64,000 nucleotides of DNA from Butyrivibrio sp. (GCF_015056685.1 NZ_SVFW01000016.1:1-64000), one strand, 5' to 3'; positions 55,348 to 64,000 are shown, counted from the stretch's first letter. Made by a program: numbers and translations. Notes: generated from the sequence alone by a model not told the origin.

Positions 55348-58300
55348 TCATCCAAGCAATTCAAGCAGCTCTTCTTTTGAAAGTTTTGGCGTACTCAAAG
55401 CGTCAGAATTAAGGAGCTGATCAGCAAGTTCCTTCTTTCTGTTCTGGAGATTTATGATCCTCTCTTCGATTGTATCTTTCATAACAAGCTTATACACAGT
55501 AACCACATTCTTTTGCCCTATTCTATGGGCTCTGTCCGTGGCCTGATTCTGAACTGCCACATTCCACCAGTGGTCATAGTGGATAACTATATCGGCTGCT
55601 GTGAGATTAAGTCCTGTTCCACCCGCCTTTAACGATATGCAGAACACGGGCGTATCATCTTCCTGGAATGCATCAACCATCTTTATTCTGTCTTCTTTTT
55701 TAGTTGCCCCCGTCAAAAGATAATGCTTTATATCCTCTTTTGCAAGTCTCTGCACCAATCTGTCCAGCATTGACGTAAACTGTGAAAATAAAAGAACTTT
55801 GTGTCCGCTTTCAGCCGCACTCTTTATCATTTCGATCACAAGATCCACTTTAGCTGCGCCGCCATCGTAGTTGTCATAGATAAGTCCCGGGTCGCAGCAT
55901 AGCTGCCTGAGTCTTGTGAGCTCAGCCAAAATCGCAATCCTGTCTCTTGTAACCTCTTTTTCATCTTTAGAATTAACTAAAAGCTTCACCCTCTGAACAT
56001 GGGCTCTGTATAGTTCTTCCTGAGGCTTTGTCATCTGAGCAACAATTGTCTCCTCAAGCTTATCCGGAAGGTCTTTCAGCACGTCTTTTTTAAGGCGCCT
56101 TAAAACAAATGGAGATATCATCCTCTTTAGATGTTCCATCTCTTCGTTGTCACCATCAACTGTAACCGGAATCTCAATGCGCTCCTTAAAGCTCTTATAG
56201 TTAAAAAGATATCCCGGCATGCAATAATCAAATATGCTCCAAAGTTCGCTCAATCTGTTCTCGATAGGAGTTCCGGTAAGCGCCGCCTTAAATGACGCCT
56301 TTATGCCTTTTACAGTCTTTGCCACCTGGGTGGTTGGATTTTTGATGAACTGAGCCTCATCAATTATCATGCACTCAAAAGATAAGTATTTATAAAGCTC
56401 TGCATCACGTCTTAGAAGGTCATAGGAAGTTATGATAATATCAGTTTTTTCTTCATCAATCTCAGATGTAACTCTCTCCCTGTCAGGCTTTATTCCTACT
56501 GCAAGCTCGCATTTTAGCTGTGGTGTGAACTTTTTTATCTCATGCTGCCAGTTATAGACAAGGGATGCCGGGCACACTATAAGGCTGCAGCGATGTTTGT
56601 CGCCGTTCTTTTCCTTATCTTCTTTTATGGACAAAAGAAGTGACAATATCTGCAAAGTCTTTCCCAGGCCCATATCATCGGCAAGTATTCCGCCAAAGGC
56701 ATTCCTTTTTAAAGCCTTAAGCCAGAAAAATCCTGTCTTTTGATAGTCTCTAAGTACCCCCTTAAGGCTTTCAGGTACCGTAAATTCTTTTTCATAATCA
56801 CCGGCAAACGAATTAACGAGGTCCTTAAAATCCCTGCTCTTACTGATATAGTTATAGTCGAAGTCTCTGCTCTGCTCAGATAGATCTTCCAAAAACAGTG
56901 CCCTGAACCGCGGAACGGCAACATGGCCCTCCTCAAGATTCTTTTTGGATAGCATAAGGCCGTCGGAAAGAGAATAAATAACTCCCATTTCCTTGCTGGC
57001 AAGGTCAATTACATCTCCGTTTTTAAGCTTAAAAAACTTCCTTTTTCTGTCATACTTATGAAGTATCTCATCCAGTTCTTTTACCGAAATATCCTCTGGA
57101 TTTATAGATACTTCCAAAAGATCTGAAACAAAAGAAACACCGAAATTCACCTTTGGCGCAGCTTTTATATTTATCTTGTGGATGGCATCAGAAAGATATA
57201 CCTCGCAGAGCCTTTCAAGCTGTGGAAGGCTCTCAGTCAAAAAGCCATATATTTTATCTTCGCTGTAATCATCAGCCTTTAGTAAAAGAAGGCCCTTTTT
57301 GCTATCAAGCTCATCAAAGAAGGGGCTTATACTCCTAGCTGTCTGATTCTCCTGATACAGGTCTCTTTTTATCTTTATTTCTTTTTCTGATTCCTTATCT
57401 GAAGCACTCTCCGGATAATCCGTCGCAAATATATGATAGATCTCTTCATTTATGGTATCGGAATTATATACTGCCTGAACATCACAGGAAATAGTGAGAT
57501 GATCCGGCATATCCACATATACCCTGAACTTAGGCACATCAGGGGAATATCTTGATGGATCAAATCCGTCAAAACTCACGTTCATATATTCCTGAAGAAC
57601 CGGTAAAAGACCTGTAGTGAAAAGCGTCAGATCTTTTTCCGCGATAAACAGCTCATTGTCTGTTCTTCTGGCAGAAAGGAAGTTTAAAAACGGCAGGATC
57701 TGCGCCACATCCTTTCTGGGGATCACATGAATCTTTTTGCGCCTCTCAAAATAAATATTGGAGTGCCCTTCAAACATGGTAAAAGAGCTGGTCTCAAAAT
57801 TAACTCCGGTTGCAGTCTTCTCGATATTTAGATCAATTTCAGGGAATACTATGGCCTTTTGAAGGAGCCTTTCTTCTGTGAAATGAGCTCTGAAATCCGC
57901 ATTCACAAAATAGAGTTCGTCAACAGAATTCATGAACTCATCTATCTGGACTCCGGACAGTTCGATCTGCTTGCTGTGCCCTTTACCATATGGATACAAG
58001 GATGCATTTTTTTCTCTGAAATAATCATTTAAAAACTCAATTATCCTCTGAGTTTTATCTGAAAATGCTGACATGTCATGGGTAAAGGTAAGATGCTTGC
58101 CATAGCTTACTGTCTCTCTTTCAGCTACAGCAGTAACAAAATCCGAAATATCTTTTAATACATAGCTTACTCCACCGGCACTTAAAATGTTAAAACTAAG
58201 CTGCATCTTGTCCCTGTTATAGGAAACATGGGGCTCAAGCTCGACAAGCGCAGTCTTTTTGTACATTGCAGGTGAAGTGCTTTCAGGCGAATATGCCTTT

Positions 58301-58422
58301 AGAAGTTTCTTGGTCTCAAATGAAGTGTAATGGTACTCTTTGGGAGCATCAGAAATAAACCGTCTCCCTGAGGCGGTGACAAAGGTACTTCTTAAATTAT
58401 CATCTTTACCATTAGTATTCAT
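55348..58422 (-). CDS. SNF2-family DEAD-like helicase
   Basis: 1024 residues. The N-terminal half (about 1-550) is a bacterial SNF2-associated region without recognised motifs. The C-terminal SNF2 motor has motif I DDMGLGKTLQ, motif II DEAQFIKN, GTPIENRLSELWSIFDYCMPG, and in the helicase C lobe FSQFTSMLDRL and QATDRAHRIGQ. Such proteins translocate on DNA, but the role of bacterial members is mostly unknown. A TATAAT box ends about 12 bp before the ATG and no ribosome site is visible, so it may be nearly leaderless. Confidence 0.9.
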   Translation of the reverse strand: MNTNGKDDNLRSTFVTASGRRFISDAPKEYHYTSFETKKLLKAYSPESTSPAMYKKTALVELEPHVSYNRDKMQLSFNILSAGGVSYVLKDISDFVTAVAERETVSYGKHLTFTHDMSAFSDKTQRIIEFLNDYFREKNASLYPYGKGHSKQIELSGVQIDEFMNSVDELYFVNADFRAHFTEERLLQKAIVFPEIDLNIEKTATGVNFETSSFTMFEGHSNIYFERRKKIHVIPRKDVAQILPFLNFLSARRTDNELFIAEKDLTLFTTGLLPVLQEYMNVSFDGFDPSRYSPDVPKFRVYVDMPDHLTISCDVQAVYNSDTINEEIYHIFATDYPESASDKESEKEIKIKRDLYQENQTARSISPFFDELDSKKGLLLLKADDYSEDKIYGFLTESLPQLERLCEVYLSDAIHKINIKAAPKVNFGVSFVSDLLEVSINPEDISVKELDEILHKYDRKRKFFKLKNGDVIDLASKEMGVIYSLSDGLMLSKKNLEEGHVAVPRFRALFLEDLSEQSRDFDYNYISKSRDFKDLVNSFAGDYEKEFTVPESLKGVLRDYQKTGFFWLKALKRNAFGGILADDMGLGKTLQILSLLLSIKEDKEKNGDKHRCSLIVCPASLVYNWQHEIKKFTPQLKCELAVGIKPDRERVTSEIDEEKTDIIITSYDLLRRDAELYKYLSFECMIIDEAQFIKNPTTQVAKTVKGIKASFKAALTGTPIENRLSELWSIFDYCMPGYLFNYKSFKERIEIPVTVDGDNEEMEHLKRMISPFVLRRLKKDVLKDLPDKLEETIVAQMTKPQEELYRAHVQRVKLLVNSKDEKEVTRDRIAILAELTRLRQLCCDPGLIYDNYDGGAAKVDLVIEMIKSAAESGHKVLLFSQFTSMLDRLVQRLAKEDIKHYLLTGATKKEDRIKMVDAFQEDDTPVFCISLKAGGTGLNLTAADIVIHYDHWWNVAVQNQATDRAHRIGQKNVVTVYKLVMKDTIEERIINLQNRKKELADQLLNSDALSTPKLSKEELLELLG

Positions 58423-58448
58423 CTCAATATTTTATTATAGCACAGCAA

Positions 58449-58473
58449 AGCCCTACTTTCCTCAAGTAGGGCT
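58449..58473 (-). terminator. Hairpin after the acyltransferase gene
   Basis: 10-bp GC-containing stem (58449-58458 with 58464-58473) and 5-nt loop, followed on the minus strand by TTTGCTG, a weak T tract. It lies directly upstream of the SNF2 promoter region. Confidence 0.6.
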
Positions 58474-58479
58474 AATATG

Positions 58480-59445
58480 TCAGTCTTTTTGAATAATAAG
58501 CGCGCTGGATATTTTGCTGACAAGCCTGTTATAGGCTGTATTTAGTACCTGTAGTGATAAACAGAAGCATATAACAAGGGATAGCATAACTGCGGCACCC
58601 ACGTTGCTCCAGGTATTTGAAAAAGATAAAACCTTAGTCTGAGCTACAGCCTTGATAACAAAAATATGGACAAGGTAGATACAAAGGCTGTTTCTGCCCA
58701 ATATTGTAAAAAAGTACTCTTTTGAAGGCATAAGACCTATCAAGCTAAAAGTAATGATAAATGCCAGTACCATCATGACAATTCTCATCTCAATTCCGGC
58801 CACATTGCTAACCTTAGTTGATGAATAAGACTGGATATACTCATACATCTTAACCGGGATGATTCGTTTGTAGTATAGCGCTATTGTTAATACTATACTT
58901 CCGGCAAGTGCCAAGGCCAGATACAGCTTTTTTATCTTCTCTATCCATTTATAAGAAAACTTGTATCCTATCAGGAAAAAAGTAAAAAAGCACACTGCCC
59001 TTGATATAGACATGAATCTGTCAGCATTTGGACATGTCCCGATGTAAAGTGTAAAAAGAATTGAAAGGGGCACTGCAAACCTTATACCGGCAATCGCTCC
59101 CACAGATATTCTCCAAAAACACAGGCACAAGAGATACCAGTAAATAAGCTGTGGAAACAAGAAATTAAATGGTGAATCCACATGCCATGGTGATATTGCA
59201 AAAAGCGTATTAAATATCAGATATGTTACAAGGTATTTGACAACAACTTCTGATACAGAGCTTTTTGATCTGCTGGCAAAATACCCTGAAATAAAAACAA
59301 AAGCCGGCATATGGAATGAATAGATAACTGCTCTTAACGCTCCATATGTGTCCTTGACTCCATATAAATATTCCAGCGAATGTCCCAAAACCACCAAAAA
59401 TATCAACAGAGCCTTTATATTATCAAATTTAAAATCTCTTTTCAT
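58480..59445 (-). CDS. Acyltransferase 3-family membrane protein
   Basis: 321 residues with about ten membrane segments. The opening KRDFKFDNIKALLIFLVVLGHSLEY and the His in LGHSLE are family signatures (Acyl_transf_3). Members transfer acetyl or succinyl groups to surface polysaccharides or other acceptors. The target here is unknown. GGGG precedes the ATG. It follows aroK by 43 bp. Confidence 0.85.
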   Translation of the reverse strand: MKRDFKFDNIKALLIFLVVLGHSLEYLYGVKDTYGALRAVIYSFHMPAFVFISGYFASRSKSSVSEVVVKYLVTYLIFNTLFAISPWHVDSPFNFLFPQLIYWYLLCLCFWRISVGAIAGIRFAVPLSILFTLYIGTCPNADRFMSISRAVCFFTFFLIGYKFSYKWIEKIKKLYLALALAGSIVLTIALYYKRIIPVKMYEYIQSYSSTKVSNVAGIEMRIVMMVLAFIITFSLIGLMPSKEYFFTILGRNSLCIYLVHIFVIKAVAQTKVLSFSNTWSNVGAAVMLSLVICFCLSLQVLNTAYNRLVSKISSALIIQKD

Positions 59446-59488
59446 AATTTCCCCTTACCTGTCATAATCTAACAGGTAATATATACCA

Positions 59489-59989
59489 TTAGCTGATTGC
59501 TGAGAGAATATCAGCGATTACTTCTTCCATTGTATGAGTTCCTTCATCAATGGTGTAATCAGCATATTTTTCGTATAGAGGAGTTCTTTCGTTGTAAAGT
59601 GAAACTAAAGACTGTCCTTCTCTCATAACAACTCCGCGCTGCTTAACATCATTTAAGCGCTTGGTAAGGACATCCATAGACACCTTAAGATACACAACTT
59701 TTCCTATATTTTTGTAGTGCTCCATGGCTTCTTTTCCATACACCACACTACCACCGGTGGAAATGACAGTCTTTTCAGTTTCAATCTCGGAATTGATCCT
59801 GTTTTCCAAATCTACAAATCCATCTATTCCTTCTGCTTCTATAATCTCAGAGAGCTTTCTTCCATCCTTCTCCTGAATAACAATGTCTGCATCTACAAAG
59901 TTATACCCAAGAATCTTCGCGAGGATTACACCTACTGTGCTCTTTCCGGAAGCAGGCATACCTATCAGTATTATATTGTTTTTTTTCAT
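59489..59989 (-). CDS. aroK: Shikimate kinase
   Basis: 166 residues, the usual size. It phosphorylates shikimate in aromatic amino-acid synthesis. Walker A GMPASGKST, DADIVIQEKDGR and the VISTGGSVVYG segment match the family, as does the LID arginine region KQRGVVMREG. GGAGCG lies before the ATG. No other aro genes are nearby. Confidence 0.93.
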   Translation of the reverse strand: MKKNNIILIGMPASGKSTVGVILAKILGYNFVDADIVIQEKDGRKLSEIIEAEGIDGFVDLENRINSEIETEKTVISTGGSVVYGKEAMEHYKNIGKVVYLKVSMDVLTKRLNDVKQRGVVMREGQSLVSLYNERTPLYEKYADYTIDEGTHTMEEVIADILSAIS

Positions 59990-60119
59990 AATCGCTCCAT
60001 TTTTCCAGCCTATTGATAGCAGGTCAAAAGATATATCTCCCTGCTACCACGCATACCAGGTAACTATATCACACTTAAGGCAATTGAACCAATCGTATTG
60101 GATCAAAAAAAAATAATTA

Positions 60120-60905
60120 TCAGTGTCGTTCGTCCATATTCTCATACTTTTCGCAGAATCTTGCGGAAAATGAAGCTTTTTCGCCGCCCATTGATAAATG
60201 AGTTGTATCTCCAACCCGAAGTGTCCTGAAAGTTACAATACCTTTTTCACGCTCCTCAGTTACAACTTCAGTAACTGACGTAGGAGCTGTTGCAAGGAAC
60301 TGAAGTGGAACAAATGGTGATACATTCCATAAATGTGATAACAGCACACCGGTTATACCGAAATGACAAAAGAAGGCCAGTGTCTTGTCGTTGCCATCAT
60401 CAGTTTTATATATGAACCCCTCTCTTTTATACCCATGGTCTGAAAGCAGCGCGTCAAAATTTTGTATGACATTATCGTATTTAGTGAGCATATCAGATGC
60501 CTTTACAAGGTCTGAATCACGCCATCCATTAACATCAAAAAGCTCAGGATGATCACCATAGTATGAAGGAAGCATATCCCATAATATACGCTTGTGATAT
60601 ATCCCTGTACTTTCATCTTTTATCAGCTCTGTTTTATATGCCCTTTTTGTCTCATCATCCGCAATATTCGCATCAAATTCAGCAGGAAACTCTCTAAGCC
60701 AATCGCAGGTTGTAGCTGGCATATTAAGCTCTTTTAACGAGTAATCTGCTGTAGCCCTTGCTCTTCCCAGAGGTGAGACAAAAACTTCATCTATGTCTAA
60801 GTTTTTAATCTGTTTTGCCAAGAGCTGAGCTTCCACTTTGCCCTTATCTGTCAATCCATCAATCTCGTAATTCGGGTCTCCGTGCCTTATAAATATCAGT
60901 CTCAT
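60120..60905 (-). CDS. Histidine phosphatase-family protein
   Basis: 261 residues. The RHG motif IFIRHGDPNYEIDG is at the N-terminus, SPLGRARATADY carries the second active-site arginine, and CHFGITGVLL provides the second catalytic histidine. The family covers phosphoglycerate mutases and diverse phosphatases; the substrate cannot be given. It is the last minus-strand gene before the gene-free repeat region. Confidence 0.87.
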   Translation of the reverse strand: MRLIFIRHGDPNYEIDGLTDKGKVEAQLLAKQIKNLDIDEVFVSPLGRARATADYSLKELNMPATTCDWLREFPAEFDANIADDETKRAYKTELIKDESTGIYHKRILWDMLPSYYGDHPELFDVNGWRDSDLVKASDMLTKYDNVIQNFDALLSDHGYKREGFIYKTDDGNDKTLAFFCHFGITGVLLSHLWNVSPFVPLQFLATAPTSVTEVVTEEREKGIVTFRTLRVGDTTHLSMGGEKASFSARFCEKYENMDERH

Positions 60906-61152
60906 TATTTGTATTATCCTTTTCTTATGTTGATCGCCAAAACATTACTTCTCTACTATTTTTCAATCTATGATAGCACGTTTTTTGACATAGATACACG
61001 ACAGATGGTTACTATTCACAGTTAACCCGCTTATATTGTTTAAGATTTTACTACAAGCAGGCCTTTTACCTAACGTATTTGCATTTTCGGAAATGTCTGT
61101 CTTGTTATAGACTTTCTTGATTATCAGGATTTACGTTATCAGGATTTCTTGG
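60906..61152. other. Gene-free stretch upstream of the repeat array
   Basis: No open frame, RNA gene or strong promoter is apparent. AT-rich sequence here separates the phosphatase gene from the inverted-box array. Confidence 0.5.
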
Positions 61153-61418
61153 TTTACGGATAATTTTGACCTTAACGAACCTACTTATCCGTACTTTTTT
61201 AGGTTTTTGGTGGTTATATTTCCTAGATTACGGATAAGATTGTCTATAATGAGCCGACTTATCCGTACATTTTTTAGGTTTTTGGTAATTTTGATTCTTG
61301 ATTTACGGATAATTTATCTATGTATCTCTTTTCTTATCCGTACTCATCATGCAAAAAGAGATTCTGAAGAGCCAAATAGTACGGATAAAATCATGTTTTA
61401 AGACTAATCTTATCCGTA
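61153..61418. repeat. Array of four inverted-box pairs (TACGGATAA / TTATCCGTA)
   Basis: Eight copies of the 8-mer ACGGATAA alternate in orientation: forward at 61156, 61230, 61305 and 61381, reverse at 61185, 61259, 61334 and 61410. All pairs have exactly 21 bp between the 8-mers, and pair starts lie 74, 75 and 76 bp apart. The matches extend to nine or more bases. The interiors are not alike. Units 1 and 2 also share TTTTTTAGGTTTTTGGT (61195 and 61270). No gene is present. Even spacing suggests binding sites for a dimer or a replication/partition protein, or a set of RNA hairpins. Confidence 0.85.
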
Positions 61419-61587
61419 CCACCCTGGAATCTCACCGAATCTCACTCCTAAAACAGCTCTTTTCCTGGGAAATGTAAGGATAAGAGACCTTGTCCCAAGT
61501 ATTATTATACACAACACGCAGGATTAGGGCTCTCCACCTTATTCTTATTTATCTGTGAGCTAAAACGGTAGAACCCATTGATTATAA

Positions 61588-61682
61588 ATTATATAGGTTT
61601 ATATATTTTTATATAGGTTTCTTGAATTATATAGATTTATATAGTATTATATAGGAAAGTAAAATTATATAGATTTATATAG
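61588..61682 (+). repeat. 38-bp-period iteron-like array before the AAA+ ATPase gene
   Basis: Copies of ATTATATAG(G/A)TTTATATA begin at 61588, 61626 and 61664, exactly 38 bp apart. TATATAG boxes start at 61590, 61610, 61628, 61638, 61648, 61666 and 61676; a one-mismatch copy is at 61600. They form groups with 10-bp spacing, one helical turn. The last copy ends 11 bp before the ATG at 61694. Confidence 0.85.
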
Positions 61683-61693
61683 GATGGTGGATT

Positions 61694-62764
61694 ATGGCAA
61701 GTAAAAACCCTTATACAATAAGTTTTGGAAAAATTCCGACTCAGTTCATCAGTAGAAGTAGCATAATTGACAGCATTACTGATGCTCTTGACAGTGAAAA
61801 CCCCGATGAGCAGGCCTTTAAGCTAACAGGAATCAGAGGAACTGGCAAGACAGTAACATTAACAGCAATTGAGCGCTATTTTAGAGAAAGAGATGAGTGG
61901 ATTGTTATTGGAGTACGCCCTGACGCAGAAATAATGACGGATATTGTATCAAATCTATATAGTGCTGTGCCCGCTTTGACTAAGTTCATAGATGCAAATC
62001 TAAACTTATCTGCTTTTGGAATTGGCCTTAACCTTTCAAAGAAGAGTCCTGCAACAAGCATGGATTATGTACTTAAAACGTTATTAAAAGAACTTTCAAA
62101 AAATGATAAGCGGCTTCTCATAACGATTGATGAAGCAAGAAAGACAAAGGGCATTATTGATTTTATACAGGAGTTTCAAATTCTCATAAGGGAAGAGCTC
62201 CCGATAAACCTTGTGGTTGCAGGGCTTTATGAAGACATCGAGAGTATAGAAAACACTGACGGCCTTACTTTTTTCCTCCGTGCCACGAAGTTTGAGATGA
62301 CTCCTCTGAATATCACCTATATAAGATCAGATTATCAGAATACTTTAGGCGTATCCTATGATGATGCAGAGAAAATGGCATTTATTACAAAGGGATATGC
62401 TTTTGCATATCAGGTGCTTGGAAAATACGTATGGGATTCTGGTAAAAAAGCCCTTACAAAAGAAGTCATTATGAAGTTCGACGAAGTTTTAGCAGATAAG
62501 GTATATAAGAAGATATGGAGTGAACTGGCACCTAAAGATAAGTACTTCCTGAGCTTTATTGTAAAAAAAGACAAGATGGAAGCAAGTGAACTATTGGAAT
62601 TAACAAAGCAGAACCATAGCTCGTGGTCTATTCCCCGGGCAAGGCTAAAAGAAAAGGGAATTATTGATGTAGAAACTCGTGGAGTTGTATCGATCAAACT
62701 TCCAAGATTTAAAGAATTTGTAGATGAGCAACTTGCTCTCGAGGGTGAACTACAAAAAGCATGA
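61694..62764 (+). CDS. AAA+ ATPase with Orc1/Cdc6-like layout
   Basis: 356 residues. Walker A GIRGTGKT (46-53) and Walker B LLITIDEA (141-148) define an AAA+ core to about residue 230. A helical lid follows, and the C-terminal 80 residues look like a winged helix (ASELLELTKQNHSSWSIPRARLKEKGIIDV). This order matches Orc1/Cdc6-type ATPases and related STAND-like regulators. It is one of two plus-strand genes in the window and is preceded by two ordered repeat arrays. The function is not known; origin binding, partition or autoregulation are options. A strong terminator follows. Confidence 0.78.
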   Translation: MASKNPYTISFGKIPTQFISRSSIIDSITDALDSENPDEQAFKLTGIRGTGKTVTLTAIERYFRERDEWIVIGVRPDAEIMTDIVSNLYSAVPALTKFIDANLNLSAFGIGLNLSKKSPATSMDYVLKTLLKELSKNDKRLLITIDEARKTKGIIDFIQEFQILIREELPINLVVAGLYEDIESIENTDGLTFFLRATKFEMTPLNITYIRSDYQNTLGVSYDDAEKMAFITKGYAFAYQVLGKYVWDSGKKALTKEVIMKFDEVLADKVYKKIWSELAPKDKYFLSFIVKKDKMEASELLELTKQNHSSWSIPRARLKEKGIIDVETRGVVSIKLPRFKEFVDEQLALEGELQKA

Positions 62765-62795
62765 AAAAGCGGGCATCTGAGGATGCCCGCTTTTT
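62765..62795 (+). terminator. Rho-independent terminator of the AAA+ ATPase gene
   Basis: Perfect 13-bp stem (62765-62777 with 62782-62794), 4-nt loop, ending in T residues on the plus strand, directly after the stop codon. Confidence 0.93.
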
Positions 62796-62838
62796 ATATC
62801 ACTTATTATACGTTGACAATCTTCCTAAAGGTTTATAT

Positions 62839-62868
62839 AAAAAAAAGGATACCTTCTTCAGGTATCCT
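62839..62868 (-). terminator. Rho-independent terminator of the right-edge gene
   Basis: 8-bp stem (62846-62853 with 62861-62868), 7-nt loop, then eight T residues on the minus strand. It lies 17 bp past the stop codon of the right-edge gene. Confidence 0.88.
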
Positions 62869-62885
62869 CTTGAAATAATCATTTC

Positions 62886-64000
62886 TCATTCCGCATGAAA
62901 TTCAGGCCGTCCAAGCGCTTCCCACTCCTGTCTTGAACGTTCCTCATCCTCAGCCGTGACTTCAACAAATGGCACACCCCATGCAGCCGCTCCAGCATAT
63001 GGATTAGTACCATACCCTGCATTTACAGCATCAATTTCTGCCTGAGATACATATTCATATCGCAAAAACTCTTGATGTCCATTAATTATTTTTACAGGAA
63101 TATTTTTTTCGTAATACGCTCCACTACCTCCTGATTGTTGAATAGTATCTGAACCAGCTGAAGACGCCTGAGAAGATATTGAAGCCTTCTGCACTTCTGA
63201 TACTACCCCGGTCTCTTGATTAACCGTAGATGTAGCAGAATCAGTAATTACTCTGCCCTTATCATTTACACCAATATTCCCCCATTTGGTCGTTGCAACT
63301 ACTTTCTGAATGCCCTCTGAAATCTCATTTATCCCTTCAAATTCGGTTCCTTCTGTAGTATCTGATAATTCTATCCCATCTGTACTAAATATTGGTAATA
63401 AAGCCAAATTATTTGATACAGTAATACTATCTCCTTCTTTGTACTCAGCATTCTCTGAGTCCTGTTCTTCAGACCACCCTTGAAATACCCCTTTGTATAT
63501 TTCGGCTTGCGCTATATCCCTATTGAACATATCCGTAATTCCCTTATATCCATAGATTCTTGTTCCATCCTCTTTGTCATCATATTCAAAAACAAGACAT
63601 ATGCCACTATTAGTTGGCTCTTCTTTTGTTATTACCCTAACAGGGTAGACTGTATCATCCTCTGAATTAACCATATATATCAACTCGTAAGGGATGCTAA
63701 GATTTTTTAGTATTATATTCTTCCCCTCTTCGTCTACAACCGCACGCTCTTCAGGACACACACGCTCTCCATCCAAGCAGTAATATCCCTCTTCATCCAG
63801 TGTAATATCAGACAAATTCATGTCTTCGACTAACTTAATACCCTCGTAGTCAGGAATTACAATTTGCTCTCCGTCATTGACAACTATTGCTTCATTCGCT
63901 GCATCTGTGAATGATACAGTATATTTTGTTATCGGAGGAAGTGTCTGTTCCTCAACCTCCGCCTCAGTACTTACCGCACCTGCAGCCTCTTCGACCGTTT
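62886..64000 (-). CDS. Probable secreted protein, N-terminus beyond the window
   Basis: The frame stays open from the stop at 62886 to the right edge, so at least 371 residues are present and the true start is outside. An internal ATG at 63821 is not the start: codons upstream encode an Ala/Glu-rich linker (EEAAGAVSTEAEVEEQ) typical of secreted or lipid-anchored proteins. The body is acidic, with a Ser/Gln/Gly-rich stretch near the C-terminal quarter and an acidic end. I recognise no family. Its own terminator follows. Confidence 0.75.
   Translation of the reverse strand, partial: TVEEAAGAVSTEAEVEEQTLPPITKYTVSFTDAANEAIVVNDGEQIVIPDYEGIKLVEDMNLSDITLDEEGYYCLDGERVCPEERAVVDEEGKNIILKNLSIPYELIYMVNSEDDTVYPVRVITKEEPTNSGICLVFEYDDKEDGTRIYGYKGITDMFNRDIAQAEIYKGVFQGWSEEQDSENAEYKEGDSITVSNNLALLPIFSTDGIELSDTTEGTEFEGINEISEGIQKVVATTKWGNIGVNDKGRVITDSATSTVNQETGVVSEVQKASISSQASSAGSDTIQQSGGSGAYYEKNIPVKIINGHQEFLRYEYVSQAEIDAVNAGYGTNPYAGAAAWGVPFVEVTAEDEERSRQEWEALGRPEFHAE

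Noticed and set aside
61153..61418. CRISPR array
   Set aside because: The conserved boxes are only 9 bp and alternate in orientation; true CRISPR repeats are direct and longer, and no cas genes are present.

Overview
The window reads as chromosomal DNA of an AT-rich Lachnospiraceae bacterium, most like Butyrivibrio or Pseudobutyrivibrio. This rests on the SCIFF peptide, its maturase and secDF in one block, the NAD(P)/FAD oxidoreductase-cmk-ispH-S1 cluster, the MalEFG-type sugar importer with a GH35 beta-galactosidase, CmpB-type permease and Gx-transporter genes, and many large membrane-bound EAL/GGDEF proteins. The genus is an inference from gene content. Nearly all genes lie on the minus strand; only the EAL-GGDEF protein near 49-51 kb and an AAA+ ATPase near 62 kb are on the plus strand.

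Layout. 0-0.35 kb is a gene-free edge with tandem repeats and a GC-rich nested inverted-repeat block. 0.45-6.8 kb holds msrA, the SCIFF system (scfA, too short for usual gene calling, plus scfB) with secDF, a CorC/HlyC-type protein and rhaM. 6.85-12.4 kb has hisS and a translationally coupled pair of membrane EAL proteins, one catalytically intact and one degenerate. 12.4-19.7 kb is a malEFG-lacI-GH35 operon with a good promoter and several LacI-type operator candidates. 19.7-27.9 kb is housekeeping: dprA, yifB, pilT, yfbR, hemW, lepA, rpsT.

28-33.2 kb is a probable metal-homeostasis locus: a CmpB-type membrane protein and two COG0523 (CobW) GTPases, one with a spectacular His/Asp/Glu/Cys insert. 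An IS607 element (serine recombinase TnpA, TnpB nuclease, candidate omega-RNA) sits between the two GTPase genes. 33.3-36 kb encodes a membrane-anchored protein with about 21 consecutive 11-residue repeats. 36-44.4 kb has a Gx-transporter/NusG-II pair, cheR, the S1-ispH-cmk-FAD oxidoreductase cluster, RpiR and TetR regulators and mgtC.

44.5-55.2 kb is an ABC importer (binding protein, fused permease, ATPase) next to a four-gene sensory operon (small protein, membrane-anchored binding protein, YesM-type kinase, YesN-type regulator). The layout resembles the Salmonella Pgt logic, in which a binding-protein-like sensor controls uptake. 55.3-60.9 kb has a SNF2 helicase, an acyltransferase, aroK and a histidine phosphatase.

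60.9-62.8 kb is the most unusual stretch. A 790-bp gene-free region carries four evenly spaced pairs of inverted 9-bp boxes, each with a 21-bp interior. It is followed by a 38-bp-period AT-rich iteron-like array placed directly before an AAA+ ATPase with an Orc1/Cdc6-like layout. This could be a replicator, partition or self-regulated DNA-binding module. The right edge holds the 3' part of a probable secreted protein that runs off the window.
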